A stretch of DNA of 64,000 bases from positions 1 through 64,000 of the forward strand of contig NZ_SRXO01000019.1 of assembly GCF_008360935.1 (NCBI RefSeq). The letters run 5' to 3'. Below the pieces are notes generated by a model, which saw only the letters and a list, made by a program, of their open reading frames with translations, made no database searches and was not told where the DNA came from. This DNA is from Siccirubricoccus phaeus (GTDB lineage Bacteria; Pseudomonadota; Alphaproteobacteria; Acetobacterales; Acetobacteraceae). This document shows positions 17,481-26,483 of the stretch, one piece after another; within the stretch, counting starts at the first letter, position 1; each line of letters starts with the position of its first letter. The position numbers and the translations under genes were made by a program.

Positions 17481-18533
17481 ATGCAGCGCCGCGCGATTCT
17501 CGCCGCCCCGCCCCTTCTGGCCGCCAGCGCCGCCGCCCTGCCGGCCGCGGCGCAGACCGCCTCGGCCGCCCCGGTGGTGACCGAGGAATTCATGGTTCCG
17601 TCCCGCGATGCGGGGATCGAGCTCTTCGTGCGCAACAAGCGGCCGGAGGGGCTGGCGGCGCGGCCCGACCGCACCCTGCTCTTCGTGCACGGCGCCACCT
17701 ACCCGGCGCATTCCGCCTTCGACCTGCCGCTCGGCGGCCTGTCCTGGATGGACTACATCGCCGGCCGCGGCTTCGACGTGTGGTGCATGGATCTGCGCGG
17801 CTATGGCCGCAGCACGCGGCCGCCGGAGATGAGCCAGCCGCCGGAGGCGAACCAGCCCTTAGTCCGCGGCGAGGTGGCGGTGGCGGATATCGCCGCCGTC
17901 GCGGGTTTCATCCGCCAGCGCCGGTCGCTGCCGAAGATCGTGCATATGGGCTGGTCCTGGGGCACCAGCCTGATGGCGCGCTTCGCCGCCGACAATCCGG
18001 CGCTGGTGGAACGCCTGGTGCTCTACGCGCCGGTATGGCTGCGGGAAGGGCCGAGCCTGGCCGCCGCCGGCACCGGCGGGGAACTCGGCGCCTATCGCTG
18101 GGTGACCCAGGCCCAGGCGCGGGAGCGCTGGCTGAACGGCATGCCGGAGGCGAAGAAGGCGGCGCTGATCCCGCCCGGCTGGTTCGAGCATTGGGCCGGC
18201 CTGACCTGGGCGACGGACCCGGACGGGTTGCGCCGCAACCCGCCGGCGCTGCGCGCGCCGAACGGCGTGCTGCAGGACCTGCGGGAGTTCTGGCAGGCGG
18301 GCAAGCCCTTCTACGATCCGGCGAAGCTCACCGTGCCCACCCTGCTGGTGGTGGCGGAATGGGACCGGGACACGCCGCCGGCCGAGGCCAGCACGCTGTT
18401 CCCGCTGCTGACGGCCAGCCCGGGCAAGCGGCTGGTGGTGCTGGGGGAGGGGACGCATACTATCCTCATGGAGCGCAACCGCGGCGCGCTGTTCCAGGCG
18501 GTGCAGGTCTTCCTCGAGGAGGCGATCGGCTAA
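17481..18533 (+). CDS. Exported alpha/beta hydrolase
   Basis: A 350-residue alpha/beta-fold hydrolase with a signal peptide (MQRRAILAAPPLLAASAAALPAAAQ). The oxyanion region is LLFVHGATYPAHS, the nucleophile elbow is GWSWGTS (serine in W-S-W-G), the acid is in VVAEWDRDTP and the catalytic histidine is in GEGTHTILME. The substrate is unknown. A family 1 repeat follows two bases after the stop-adjacent position. Confidence 0.85.
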   Translation: MQRRAILAAPPLLAASAAALPAAAQTASAAPVVTEEFMVPSRDAGIELFVRNKRPEGLAARPDRTLLFVHGATYPAHSAFDLPLGGLSWMDYIAGRGFDVWCMDLRGYGRSTRPPEMSQPPEANQPLVRGEVAVADIAAVAGFIRQRRSLPKIVHMGWSWGTSLMARFAADNPALVERLVLYAPVWLREGPSLAAAGTGGELGAYRWVTQAQARERWLNGMPEAKKAALIPPGWFEHWAGLTWATDPDGLRRNPPALRAPNGVLQDLREFWQAGKPFYDPAKLTVPTLLVVAEWDRDTPPAEASTLFPLLTASPGKRLVVLGEGTHTILMERNRGALFQAVQVFLEEAIG

Positions 18534-18534
18534 T

Positions 18535-18628
18535 CCCCATAAAGCCGCTGCGCGGCTCTATGGGGGCCCCGGAGTCGCTGCCTGCCGCAGGGCATCGCAC
18601 AGCCTGAAGCGGCAAAGCCGCTTCAGGC
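18535..18628 (+). repeat. Family 1 post-stop palindromic repeat, copy c
   Basis: The first hairpin is at 18535-18565 (CCCCATAAAGCCGC, loop TGC, GCGGCTCTATGGGG). The second at 18602-18628 is identical to that of copy b (GCCTGAAGCGGC, AAA, complement). It begins right after the stop of the alpha/beta hydrolase. Confidence 0.8.
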
Positions 18629-18726
18629 ACCGGGCGGCGCGGTTACGCGGGATGGGCCGCCCTGGATTGAGGCAGCGGCGGAATCATCGCATCCTCCCCG
18701 GCAACCAACCCGGGAGGAAACCGCGC

Positions 18727-19707
18727 ATGCAGCGCCGCGCCCTGTTGCACGCCTTGCCCTTGCTTGCCGCGCCGCCGCTGTGGCGCCGCGCCATGGCCCA
18801 GCCGCGCTGGGCGCCGGACCGGCCGGTGCGGATCATCGTCGCCTTCCCGCCGGGCGGCTCCACCGATGTCGTCTCCCGTCTTATCGCCACGCCTCTGGGG
18901 GAAGCGCTGGGCCAGGCCGTGGTCATCGAGAATCGTGGCGGCGCCTCCGGCATGATCGGCACCGAGGTGGCGGCGCGGGCGGCGCCGGACGGCCACACCC
19001 TGCTGATGACGGCGAGCGGCCCGCAGGCGATCAACCCCAGCCTCTTCCCCTCAATCCCCTATGAGCCGGTGCGCGGCTTCGCCCCCATCCTGCTCGTCGC
19101 CATCTACCCGCTGCTGATGGTGGCGCCGGTGGACCGGGCGCCGCGCTCCGTCGCGGAATTCGTGGCGCAGGCCAAGGCGCAGGCAGGGCGGCTGAATTAC
19201 TGCTCCATCGGCACCGGCCAGCCCTCCCATCTGGCGGGGGAGCTGTTCAAATCCATGGCCGGCATCGAGATGACGCATATCCCCTATCGCGGCAGCGGCC
19301 CGGCGGTGACGGCCGCCGTCGCGGGCGAATGCGACGTGCTGTTCGACAGCGCCCTCTCCTCCGGCCCGCAGGTCCGCGGCGGCAGGCTGCGCGCCCTGGC
19401 GGTGACGACGCAGGAGCGCATCCCCTCCTGGCCCGATCTGCCGACCATCGCCGAGGCCGGGCTGCCCGGCTACGACGCCTATACCTGGAATGCGCTGGTG
19501 GCCCCCGCCGGCACGCCGCCGGCGGCGATCGAGCGGCTGAACGCGGAGGTCGGAAAGATCCTCGCCGCCCCCGCTTTCCGCAGCCAGCTGGAAGCCCAGG
19601 GCGCTGTCCCCGGCGGCGGCACGCCGGAGGCGATGGGGCGTTTCCTGGAAGCCGAGATCGCCAAATGGGCCGCGGTGATCCGCGCCGGCAACATCCGGCC
19701 GGATTGA
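18727..19707 (+). CDS. Bug/TctC-type periplasmic solute receptor (copy 3)
   Basis: A 326-residue Bug receptor: signal peptide to about AMAQ at residue 24, the hallmark IIVAFPPGGSTDVVSRLIA, GQAVVIENRGGASGMIG, HIPYRGSGPAV and the late LPTIAEAGLPGYDAYTW. A strong GGGAGGAAA ribosome binding site precedes the ATG. No membrane partners are adjacent; the convergent neighbour is an SDR. Confidence 0.9.
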   Translation: MQRRALLHALPLLAAPPLWRRAMAQPRWAPDRPVRIIVAFPPGGSTDVVSRLIATPLGEALGQAVVIENRGGASGMIGTEVAARAAPDGHTLLMTASGPQAINPSLFPSIPYEPVRGFAPILLVAIYPLLMVAPVDRAPRSVAEFVAQAKAQAGRLNYCSIGTGQPSHLAGELFKSMAGIEMTHIPYRGSGPAVTAAVAGECDVLFDSALSSGPQVRGGRLRALAVTTQERIPSWPDLPTIAEAGLPGYDAYTWNALVAPAGTPPAAIERLNAEVGKILAAPAFRSQLEAQGAVPGGGTPEAMGRFLEAEIAKWAAVIRAGNIRPD

Positions 19708-19727
19708 GCGGCACGGGCCGGCTGGCA

Positions 19728-19822
19728 GAAAACCCCACCGGGGTCCGGGGAGGTGTCCCCTCCCAGGGGGGCCAGGGGCAGCGCCCCTGGCGGGGGTTTG
19801 GGGGCAAAGCCCCCAACCCGCC
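19728..19822. repeat. Family 2 GC-rich dispersed repeat, copy e (short)
   Basis: A shorter block with the ACCGGGGTCCGGGGAGG core and stems of the GGGGCAGCGCCCC and GGGGGCAAAGCCCCC type. It fills the space between the convergent Bug and SDR genes. Confidence 0.6.
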
Positions 19823-20590
19823 CTACTTCGCCACATACCCCCCATCCACGCACCAGCACTGCCCGGTGACGAAGCTGGCCCGCGCGGAGGCGAGGAAGAG
19901 GATCACCTCCGCGATCTCTTCCGGCTTGCCGTAGCGCCCCATCGGGATGTTCCCGACCATATCCGCGAAGATCTGCGGATCGGCGCGGCTCCGCTCGGTC
20001 AGCGGCGTTTCGGTCGGACCGGGCCCCACCGCATTCACCCGCACGCCGCGCGGGGCGTATTCCAGCGCAATGGAGGCGACGAGCCCGTTCAGCCCGAATT
20101 TGCTCGCCGCATAGGCCGCGCCGGCGCGGAAGCCGACGGTGCCGAGCTGCGAGGAGATGATGACCGCGCCGGGCAAATTCGGCGAGGCCTCGAGCGAAGG
20201 CAGCACTTCCCGCAGCACGCGGAAGCCGCCGGTGAGGTTGATTTCCATCAGCCGATCCCATTCCGCATCGGTCATCGCCGTGGCGGTGGTGCGGATCATG
20301 ATGCCGGCGCAGTAGATCACCGCATCCAGCCCGCCCAGCTCGCCGGTCAGGCCGGCGAGCACGGGCCCCACCTGGTCGCGCTGCTGCAATTCCAGCTTCC
20401 GGACCAGCGCGCCGGGCAGCGCCGCCGCCGTCGCTTCGGCCTCCGCTGCATTCAGCACGGTGACGGCGAGCCGTGCCCCACGCCGCGCCGCCAGACGGGC
20501 GGTCGCCTGACCGATGCCGGAGCCGCCGCCGACCACGAGGATGCGCCTTCCGGCCAGTTCCTCGCTTTCCCCGGACGTCACAGCCTGCAT
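19823..20590 (-). CDS. Short-chain dehydrogenase/reductase
   Basis: A 255-residue SDR with VVGGGSGIGQAT (19-30), the unusual YCAG in place of NNAG near 93-96, and catalytic S147, Y160, K164 (YAASK). The C-terminus VTGQCWCVDGGYVAK is FabG-like. It is transcribed divergently from a TetR regulator 55 bp away, which suggests that the regulator controls it; the shared region (20591-20645) contains a TATAAC hexamer. Confidence 0.85.
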   Translation of the reverse strand: MQAVTSGESEELAGRRILVVGGGSGIGQATARLAARRGARLAVTVLNAAEAEATAAALPGALVRKLELQQRDQVGPVLAGLTGELGGLDAVIYCAGIMIRTTATAMTDAEWDRLMEINLTGGFRVLREVLPSLEASPNLPGAVIISSQLGTVGFRAGAAYAASKFGLNGLVASIALEYAPRGVRVNAVGPGPTETPLTERSRADPQIFADMVGNIPMGRYGKPEEIAEVILFLASARASFVTGQCWCVDGGYVAK

Positions 20591-20645
20591 TTGCTTGCTT
20601 CCCTCGCTATAACCCGATTAGAGCAGACCCCGGAGGACAACACCG

Positions 20646-21272
20646 GTGTCACACGAAAACCTGCTGGCCGCGCCAAGGCCGCGTGGCCGCCCGCGCCTGG
20701 AAGGCGCGGAGGACCGCGCCTTGGACGCGGTGATCGAATTGCTGGAAATCGCGCCCGTCCATGACATCACCATGGAACGGATCGCGGAGCGTGCCGGGCT
20801 TTCCAAGATCACGCTCTATCGCCGCTGGCCCTCGCGGCTGGCGCTGTTCATCGACGCCCTGCTGCGGCGTGTCACGGAAACCCAGCCGCTGGACGAGGCG
20901 CTGGCGCCGCTGCCCGCGATCGCCAACAACCTGGCGACGATGGGACGGCGGCTGAACGGCATGAACGGCGCGCTGGCCCGGGCCGTGCTGGGCGAGAGCC
21001 TGGCCGACCCGGAAATGGCGCATATTCTCCGCGACCGCTGGCTGGCGCATCGGCGCGACGCCGCCATCAGGCTGATCGGCCGCGGCCAGGCGGATGGCAG
21101 CTTCCTCGCCGAAGGCGAGGCGGAGGAGTTGCACGACATGCTCTACGGCGCGCTCTGGTACCGCTTCCTGTTCGGCGTCGGCCGCTTCAGCGAGACGGTG
21201 GCGCTGGATTTCATGGCGAAGGTGCTGCGGCCGAAGCCCGGCTGGCAGGCAAGCTGGACCGCGCCGGACTGA
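20646..21272 (+). CDS. TetR family transcriptional regulator
   Basis: A 208-residue TetR-type repressor. The DNA-binding domain (about 20-70) contains the helix-turn-helix ITMERIAERAGLSKITLYRRW; the C-terminal ligand domain has WYRFLFG and resembles the TetR_C_11/C_16-like all-helical fold. The start is a GTG at 20646, about 12 bp after GGAGG, since no ATG is available before the HTH. It is divergent from the SDR at 20590, the likely target. Confidence 0.85.
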   Translation: MSHENLLAAPRPRGRPRLEGAEDRALDAVIELLEIAPVHDITMERIAERAGLSKITLYRRWPSRLALFIDALLRRVTETQPLDEALAPLPAIANNLATMGRRLNGMNGALARAVLGESLADPEMAHILRDRWLAHRRDAAIRLIGRGQADGSFLAEGEAEELHDMLYGALWYRFLFGVGRFSETVALDFMAKVLRPKPGWQASWTAPD

Positions 21273-21289
21273 GACTTCCCGCGGCACCG

Positions 21290-21425
21290 CTGCGCGGCGC
21301 GGCGGGGGCTTATCCCCATGACGCTTATTCCCGTGACGTTGCTGCGCAACGTCACGCGGGCCCCGGCATCCCTGGAAGCCTGAGGCCTCGCGCAGGCTGA
21401 AGCGGCGAAGCCGCCTCAGCGCAGC
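21290..21425 (+). repeat. Family 1 post-stop palindromic repeat, copy d
   Basis: After the TetR stop are stems at 21332-21356 (CGTGACGTTGC, TGC loop, complement) and an imperfect second stem around 21394-21420 containing AGCGGCGAAGCCGC. It is more diverged than copies b and c but keeps the two-hairpin order. Confidence 0.6.
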
Positions 21426-21481
21426 GGGCAGCCCGTGTTGCGCCGTGCATGGCATGAGGCAGCCGCTGCGGCCTGCGGCGC

Positions 21482-23200
21482 TCAACGCGCCATGGTCACC
21501 GGGACGAAATCCTGGAACCAGCTCTGCGCCTGGACGAAGCCCTGCACCCGGCGGGTCATCGCCCGGGCGTTGAGGTCGTGGACGATGAACACCCAGGGGG
21601 CGTCGTCCACGAAGATCTCATGCGCCTCGCGCAGCGCTGCCTCGGCCGCCGCCGGGTCCCGCGCCAGCTCCATCCGCTCCAGCAGCGCGTTGTAGCGCGG
21701 GTCCTTGTAGTGGGACCAATTCACGCCCGCCGGCGCGGCGGAGGCGGCCGCGGTGTAGCGCACGATCTGCGCCGGGTCCGAGGTGGGCGGCGCGGTGTTC
21801 AGCGCCAGCGAGCCGCGCAGCCCGGGGCTGTCCGGCGCCGAGCGCGTCTGGATCAGCACCGTGCCGAATTCCACCACCTCGAAGCTCACCTCCACGCCGC
21901 AGCTCTCGCGCATGTTCGCCTGGAGGAATTCGTTCATCGGCAGCGGCATCATGTGGCCGGAGCCGCTGGTGGAGATCAGCACCTTGAAGCGCAGCGGCTT
22001 CTCCGGCCCGTAACCGGCCTCCTTCAGCAGCGCGCGGCCGAGCGCCGGGTCATGCCGGTAGCGCTGCTGCGGGCTCCCGAAAATGTTGTCGGCGGTGCGG
22101 AAGATGCCGACGGCCGGCTCCGCCGTGCCGTTCAGCAGCGCCACCATGCCGTCCCGGTCCACGCAGTAATTCAGCGCGCGGCGCACCCGCACATCGGTGA
22201 AGGGGGTGTTCGGCTTGGCGAGGCTCAGCAGCCAGCCCCAGGTATGCGGGTAGGGGTTGGTGACGATGGTGAAACCGGCCTGGCGCAGGGAGGGAATGGA
22301 ATCCGGCGGCGGCGCCTCGATCCAGTCCACCTGGCCGGAGCGGAGCGCGTTCACCCGCGTCATCGCCTCCGGGATCGGGATCAGGGAGATGCGTTCGATC
22401 TTCGGGCGGCGCGCCGCGTCCCAGTATTCCGGGTTGGGGACGATGTCCGCCTGCACCCGCGGCGTGACGCGTGCCAGGCGGAAGGGCCCGGTGCCGGCCG
22501 GCATGGCCAGCGCCACCTTGGCCCAGTCCCGCCCGCCCTTGTCGAAGGAGGCGGGCGAGGTGAGGAGGATATAGACCGCCATATAGGGGAAGTAGGAGGC
22601 GGGGCGGGTGGTGGTGATGGCGACGGTCCTGTCGTCGATCTTGCGATAGCTCGCGACCAGCGTCGCCCGGCTGCGCACCACGCCGCTGCCGGCGGCATCG
22701 AATTGCGGGCTGTCCTGCTTCCAGAAGCGGTCGAGGTTCCAGATCACCGCATCGGCGTTGAACTCGGTGCCGTCATGGAATTTCACCCCCTGGCGGAGGT
22801 GGAAGATCCAGGTCTTCGGGTCCTGCTCATCCTGTTCCCAGCGCTCGGCGAGGCCGGGGCGAAGGCCGGCCCGGACGTCGGAGCGGGAGAGGTCCCAGAG
22901 CACCAGCGCCTCGAAGACCGGGTAGCCGAGGACACGCGTCCCTTCGAAGCCGTTGTCCGGCATGCCGCTGGTGGTCGGCACGTCGGTGGCCGTCATGCCG
23001 ATGCGCAAGGTCTGCGCGGCGGCGGTCTGCGCCAAGCCAAACAGCAGCGCGCAGGTGGCAAGGAGGCGCGGAAGGCGCCACCCGGCCGCCTGCTGTCCTG
23101 CCGCGGCTTCGCCGCGGCAGGCGGTGCCGAAGCGTCGGTCGCGGAGCCCTGAACGGGGCCCCCGCGGAGCCGCGCAGCGGCTTCGTGGGGAATGAATCAT
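21482..23200 (-). CDS. Family 5 (peptide/nickel-type) ABC substrate-binding protein
   Basis: A 572-residue SBP_bac_5 receptor. The secretion segment WRLPRLLATCALLFGLAQTAAAQ lies at about residues 42-64, followed by LRIGMTATDVPTTSG, the family motif FHLRQGVKFHDGTEFNADAVIWNLDRFW and the late WSHYKDPRYNALLERM. It binds peptides or similar ligands in the periplasm; no permease genes are adjacent. The only ATG in frame overlaps the stop of the PhyH gene (ATGA at 23200). That start adds some 40 residues translated from a family 1 palindromic repeat before the signal peptide, so either the start is non-canonical or the repeat has become part of the reading frame. Confidence 0.82.
   Translation of the reverse strand: MIHSPRSRCAAPRGPRSGLRDRRFGTACRGEAAAGQQAAGWRLPRLLATCALLFGLAQTAAAQTLRIGMTATDVPTTSGMPDNGFEGTRVLGYPVFEALVLWDLSRSDVRAGLRPGLAERWEQDEQDPKTWIFHLRQGVKFHDGTEFNADAVIWNLDRFWKQDSPQFDAAGSGVVRSRATLVASYRKIDDRTVAITTTRPASYFPYMAVYILLTSPASFDKGGRDWAKVALAMPAGTGPFRLARVTPRVQADIVPNPEYWDAARRPKIERISLIPIPEAMTRVNALRSGQVDWIEAPPPDSIPSLRQAGFTIVTNPYPHTWGWLLSLAKPNTPFTDVRVRRALNYCVDRDGMVALLNGTAEPAVGIFRTADNIFGSPQQRYRHDPALGRALLKEAGYGPEKPLRFKVLISTSGSGHMMPLPMNEFLQANMRESCGVEVSFEVVEFGTVLIQTRSAPDSPGLRGSLALNTAPPTSDPAQIVRYTAAASAAPAGVNWSHYKDPRYNALLERMELARDPAAAEAALREAHEIFVDDAPWVFIVHDLNARAMTRRVQGFVQAQSWFQDFVPVTMAR
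23095..23192 (-). repeat. Family 1 post-stop palindromic repeat, copy e
   Basis: On the minus strand the element follows the PhyH stop: first stem at 23160-23190 (CCCCACGAAGCCGC, then GCGGCTCCGCGGG), second stem at 23100-23118 (GCCGCGGC, three-base loop, GCCGCGGC). It lies inside the open reading frame of the downstream receptor. Confidence 0.7.
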
Positions 23201-24009
23201 GCGGCGATCCCGGCCAGCGAGGTGTAGAGGCCGCAGGCGCGGCGATGCGCGGCGCGGGCCTCTTGCGTCAGCTCCTGCGTCAGCCGCGTCTCGCGCTCGA
23301 AATGCCCGTAGCGGTCCTCGCCGCGCACCAGCAGGGCGGAAGGCCGCACATCGCCGGTCGGCCGGCAGCGCGTCGGGATGTAGCTGAGGGTGAGGCCGAT
23401 GCGGCGGTCGTCGCTGTCATTGGGGCCGGAGGCGTGCAGCGTATGGGTGTGGTGCAGCGACATCTCACCCGCCTTCAGCGGGGCCAGCACCCCGTCCTCC
23501 CAGGTCAGGCCCTCCACCGTCATGCCGCGGCGGATGATGTTCTCCTCGCCCGGCTTGTCGAAATGGCTGACGGTGCCGCGCTTGTGGCTGCCCGGCAGCA
23601 TGCGCATGCAGCCGGAGAGGGCGGAGGCTTCCGAGAGCGCCAGCCAGGCGGTCACCTGCTCCGGCGGGTCCAGGCGGAAATAGGCGTCGTCCTGGTGCCA
23701 TTCGGCATAGGTCGGGCGATGCGCTTCCTTGGTCTGCAGGGTGAAGTGGAAGAGCATGATGTCCGGGCCGATCACATCCTCCACCGCATCCAGCACGGCA
23801 GGGTGGTGCACCAGCGCATCCGCCCAGGCGAAGAGCAGGTGGCATTTGGACTTTTCCGGGAAGGCCAGCGGCTTGCCCTTGATGCCCTCATAGGCTTCCA
23901 GCGCGGCGCGGTGCTGCCGCACCTCCTCCGGCGTCAGGATGGAGATAGGGGCGGTGAAGCCCTGCTCCCGGTACTCCGTGACCTGCGCCTCGGTCAGCTT
24001 CTTCGGCAT
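23197..24009 (-). CDS. Phytanoyl-CoA dioxygenase (PhyH) family protein
   Basis: A 270-residue Fe(II)/2-oxoglutarate dioxygenase of the PhyH family. The facial triad is visible as H105 and D107 in WHQDDAYF and a distal histidine, most likely H192 in HTLHASGPN; the nearby R203 would bind 2-oxoglutarate. LPGSHKRG at 138-145 is also typical. The substrate is unknown. Its stop overlaps the ATG of the downstream receptor gene, suggesting coupling of transport and oxidation. It is divergent from the dehydratase at 24157. Confidence 0.87.
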   Translation of the reverse strand: MPKKLTEAQVTEYREQGFTAPISILTPEEVRQHRAALEAYEGIKGKPLAFPEKSKCHLLFAWADALVHHPAVLDAVEDVIGPDIMLFHFTLQTKEAHRPTYAEWHQDDAYFRLDPPEQVTAWLALSEASALSGCMRMLPGSHKRGTVSHFDKPGEENIIRRGMTVEGLTWEDGVLAPLKAGEMSLHHTHTLHASGPNDSDDRRIGLTLSYIPTRCRPTGDVRPSALLVRGEDRYGHFERETRLTQELTQEARAAHRRACGLYTSLAGIAA

Positions 24010-24038
24010 GGTGGGGGTCTTTCTGATACTGCTGAACC

Positions 24039-24132
24039 ATTAGGCGGGGAGCCGGGCGCGCCTGTCAACGCGGTTGTTGCGCTGCAGCGCGGCTTTGCCA
24101 TCGTTGACAGGAAAGGGGCGGCGGATTCAGGG
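24039..24132. promoter_or_regulatory. Symmetric divergent promoter/operator
   Basis: A perfect 10-bp inverted repeat, CCTGTCAACG (24061-24070) and CGTTGACAGG (24102-24111), flanks the exact palindrome GCGCTGCAGCGC (24079-24090). Each arm carries TTGACA, one on each strand, so both divergent genes have a consensus -35. For PhyH a CCTAAT -10 lies 18 bp away (24044-24039). The central palindrome is well placed for a regulator controlling both genes. Confidence 0.5.
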
Positions 24133-24156
24133 TCCTGGCATCAGGGAGTGCGCGCC

Positions 24157-25947
24157 ATGGCCGGTTCCGACCAGACCAAGAAGAGCTTCAAGCTGCGCAG
24201 CCAGCGCTGGTTCGACGACCCGGAGGACCCGGGCATGACCGCGCTCTATGTCGAGCGCTTCCTGAATTTCGGCATGACGCGCGGGGAGCTGCAATCCGGC
24301 AAGCCGATCATCGGCATCGCCCAGACCGGCAGCGACATTTCTCCTTGTAACCGCCACCACGTGGCGCTGGCCGACCGGATCAAAGCAGGGGTGCGGGACG
24401 CCGGCGGCATCCCCCTGGAATTCCCCATCCACCCGATCCAGGAGACCGGCAAGCGCCCCACCGCCGCGCTGGACCGCAACCTGGCCTATCTTTCCCTCGT
24501 CGAGGTGCTGCACGGCTACCCGATCGACGGCGTGGTGCTGACCACCGGCTGCGACAAGACCACCCCCGCCTGCCTGATGGGCGCCGCCACGGTGAACATC
24601 CCCGCCATCGTCTTCAGCGGCGGCCCGATGCTGGACGGCCATTACGGCGGCCGCCTGACCGGCAGCGGCACCATCGTCTGGGAAGCGCGCAAGATGCTCG
24701 CCGAGGGGAAGCTGGACTACAACGGCTTCATGGAGCTGGTGGCGAGCAGCTCCACCAGCGTCGGCCATTGCAACACGATGGGCACGGCGCTCTCCATGAA
24801 CTCCCTGGCGGAGGCGCTGGGGATGTCGCTGCCCGGCTGCGCCGCCATCCCCGGGCCGTACCGGGAGCGTGGGCAGATGGCGCATGCGACGGGCATGCGC
24901 ATCGTGCAGATGGTGCATGAGAACCTGCGGCCTTCGGACATCATGACCCGCGCCGCCTTCGAGAATGCGATCGTCGCGGCCAGCGCCCTCGGCGCCTCCA
25001 CCAATTGCCCGCCGCACATCATCGCCATCGCCCGCCATATGGGCGTGGAGCTGAAGATCGAGGCTTGGGACCGCATCGGCCACGACATCCCGCTGCTGGT
25101 GGATTGCCAGCCTGCCGGCCGCTTCCTGGGGGAGGCCTTCCACCGCGCCGGCGGCGTGGCGGCGGTGATGCGCGAATTGCTGTTCGCCGGGAAGCTCCAT
25201 GGCGATGCCCTGACCGTCACCGGAAGGACCATGGCGGCGAATGTCGAGGCGCTGCCGGAGCCGGACCGCGAGGTGATCCGCGCCTACGCCAACCCGCTGA
25301 AGCCGCATGCCGGCTTCGCCATCCTCTCCGGCAATATCTTTGACAGCGCCGTGATGAAGATCAGCGTCATCGACGACGCGTTCCGGAAGCGCTTCCTGAG
25401 CAGCCCGCCCGGCGTCTTCGAGGGCAAGGTGGTGGTCTTCGAGGGGCCGGAGGACTACCACGACCGCATCGAGGACCCCGCCCTCGGCATCGATGAGCGC
25501 ACCGTGCTGGTCATCCGCAATAGCGGCCCGGTGGGCTACCCCGGCAGCGCCGAGGTGGTGAACATGCAGCCCCCCGCCGCGCTCATCCGCGCCGGCATCG
25601 ACAGCCTGCCGACCATGGGCGACGGGCGGCAGAGCGGCACCTCCGCCAGCCCCTCCATCCTCAACATCTCCCCGGAATCCGTGGTGGGCGGCGGGCTGGC
25701 GCTGCTGCGCTCCGGCGACCCGATCCGCATCGACCTGAACACCCGCAAGGTGGATGTGCTGATCCCGGCGGCGGAGCTGGCCGCCCGCCGCGCCGCCTGG
25801 GTGAAGCCGGACCTGCCGCACAAGACGCCCTGGGAGGAGATCCAGCGCAGCATGGTCGGCCAGCTCGGCCTGGGCGGTTGCCTGGAGCCGGCGACCGCCT
25901 ATCTCAATATCCTGGAAACCAGGGGCGAGAGCCGCCATAACCACTGA
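24157..25947 (+). CDS. IlvD/Edd family sugar-acid dehydratase
   Basis: A 596-residue iron-sulfur dehydratase. The cluster cysteines are C64 (SPCNRHH), C132 (TTGCDKTTPAC) and C205 (SVGHCNTMG); the spacing of 68 and 73 residues matches what I recall for the [2Fe-2S] L-arabinonate dehydratase of Rhizobium. K134 is the lysine expected near the metal. PGCAAIPGPYRERGQMA and the C-terminal QSGTSASPSILNISPE are typical of the sugar-acid branch rather than of dihydroxyacid dehydratase of branched-chain synthesis. It would convert an aldonate such as arabinonate, xylonate or fuconate to a 2-keto-3-deoxy acid. The SDR and FAH hydrolase downstream fit an oxidative follow-up. Confidence 0.88.
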   Translation: MAGSDQTKKSFKLRSQRWFDDPEDPGMTALYVERFLNFGMTRGELQSGKPIIGIAQTGSDISPCNRHHVALADRIKAGVRDAGGIPLEFPIHPIQETGKRPTAALDRNLAYLSLVEVLHGYPIDGVVLTTGCDKTTPACLMGAATVNIPAIVFSGGPMLDGHYGGRLTGSGTIVWEARKMLAEGKLDYNGFMELVASSSTSVGHCNTMGTALSMNSLAEALGMSLPGCAAIPGPYRERGQMAHATGMRIVQMVHENLRPSDIMTRAAFENAIVAASALGASTNCPPHIIAIARHMGVELKIEAWDRIGHDIPLLVDCQPAGRFLGEAFHRAGGVAAVMRELLFAGKLHGDALTVTGRTMAANVEALPEPDREVIRAYANPLKPHAGFAILSGNIFDSAVMKISVIDDAFRKRFLSSPPGVFEGKVVVFEGPEDYHDRIEDPALGIDERTVLVIRNSGPVGYPGSAEVVNMQPPAALIRAGIDSLPTMGDGRQSGTSASPSILNISPESVVGGGLALLRSGDPIRIDLNTRKVDVLIPAAELAARRAAWVKPDLPHKTPWEEIQRSMVGQLGLGGCLEPATAYLNILETRGESRHNH

Positions 25948-26138
25948 CCCTTCGTCCCCGCTGGCGGGGGAGGGGAGACCCGGATGAGGGGCGGAGCCGG
26001 CGCCAGGGCCGCGCCGCGCCCTATTCGCGTCTCGGATGCCCCGCATCAGGCTTTCGCATTTGTGCATTGCGACATTCCTCCCCATCTTGCCGGTCAAGCG
26101 CCGGCCTGGGCCGGCAGGATTTCGGGAAAGGGTTCTCT

Positions 26139-26399
26139 ATGCGACGGATCGCATTTGCCGCGGCGCTGCTGCTCGGCGCCATGCCGGCCTTCGCGCAATC
26201 CTCCGGCGACGCCGCTGCCGATATCGCGGCGCGGACGCTGGAGCAGAACCGCCGGGTGGTGCTGAGCGCGCCGCCGGCCAGGCCCGCTGCCCCGGCGCAG
26301 GCGCGCGCTTCCGCCCCCGCCCCGGCGCAGGCGCGTGCCCCGGCCTCGGTGCCGCGAAATTTGCGCCTGGCGGTGGAGGGCCGCGTCGCCGCCCGCTGA
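26139..26399 (+). CDS. Small exported proline/alanine-rich protein
   Basis: An 86-residue protein with a signal peptide (MRRIAFAAALLLGAMPAFAQ). The mature part has a short charged helix followed by an alanine/proline tract with the repeated unit PAQARA(S/P)APA. I do not recognise a family. A weak AAAGG precedes the ATG at about 10 bp. Confidence 0.55.
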   Translation: MRRIAFAAALLLGAMPAFAQSSGDAAADIAARTLEQNRRVVLSAPPARPAAPAQARASAPAPAQARAPASVPRNLRLAVEGRVAAR

Positions 26400-26483
26400 G
26401 GCGGCCCGCCCCGCCGGCGGAGTAATTTGACGTCCACCCCGCCGCCGTGATCATGGGCGGCGGGAAGGGACGGAGTCACGGCC

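Noticed and set aside
21578..23152. A 524-codon plus-strand frame opposite the family 5 receptor
   Set aside because: It is a composition-driven shadow; the minus strand has the receptor signatures.
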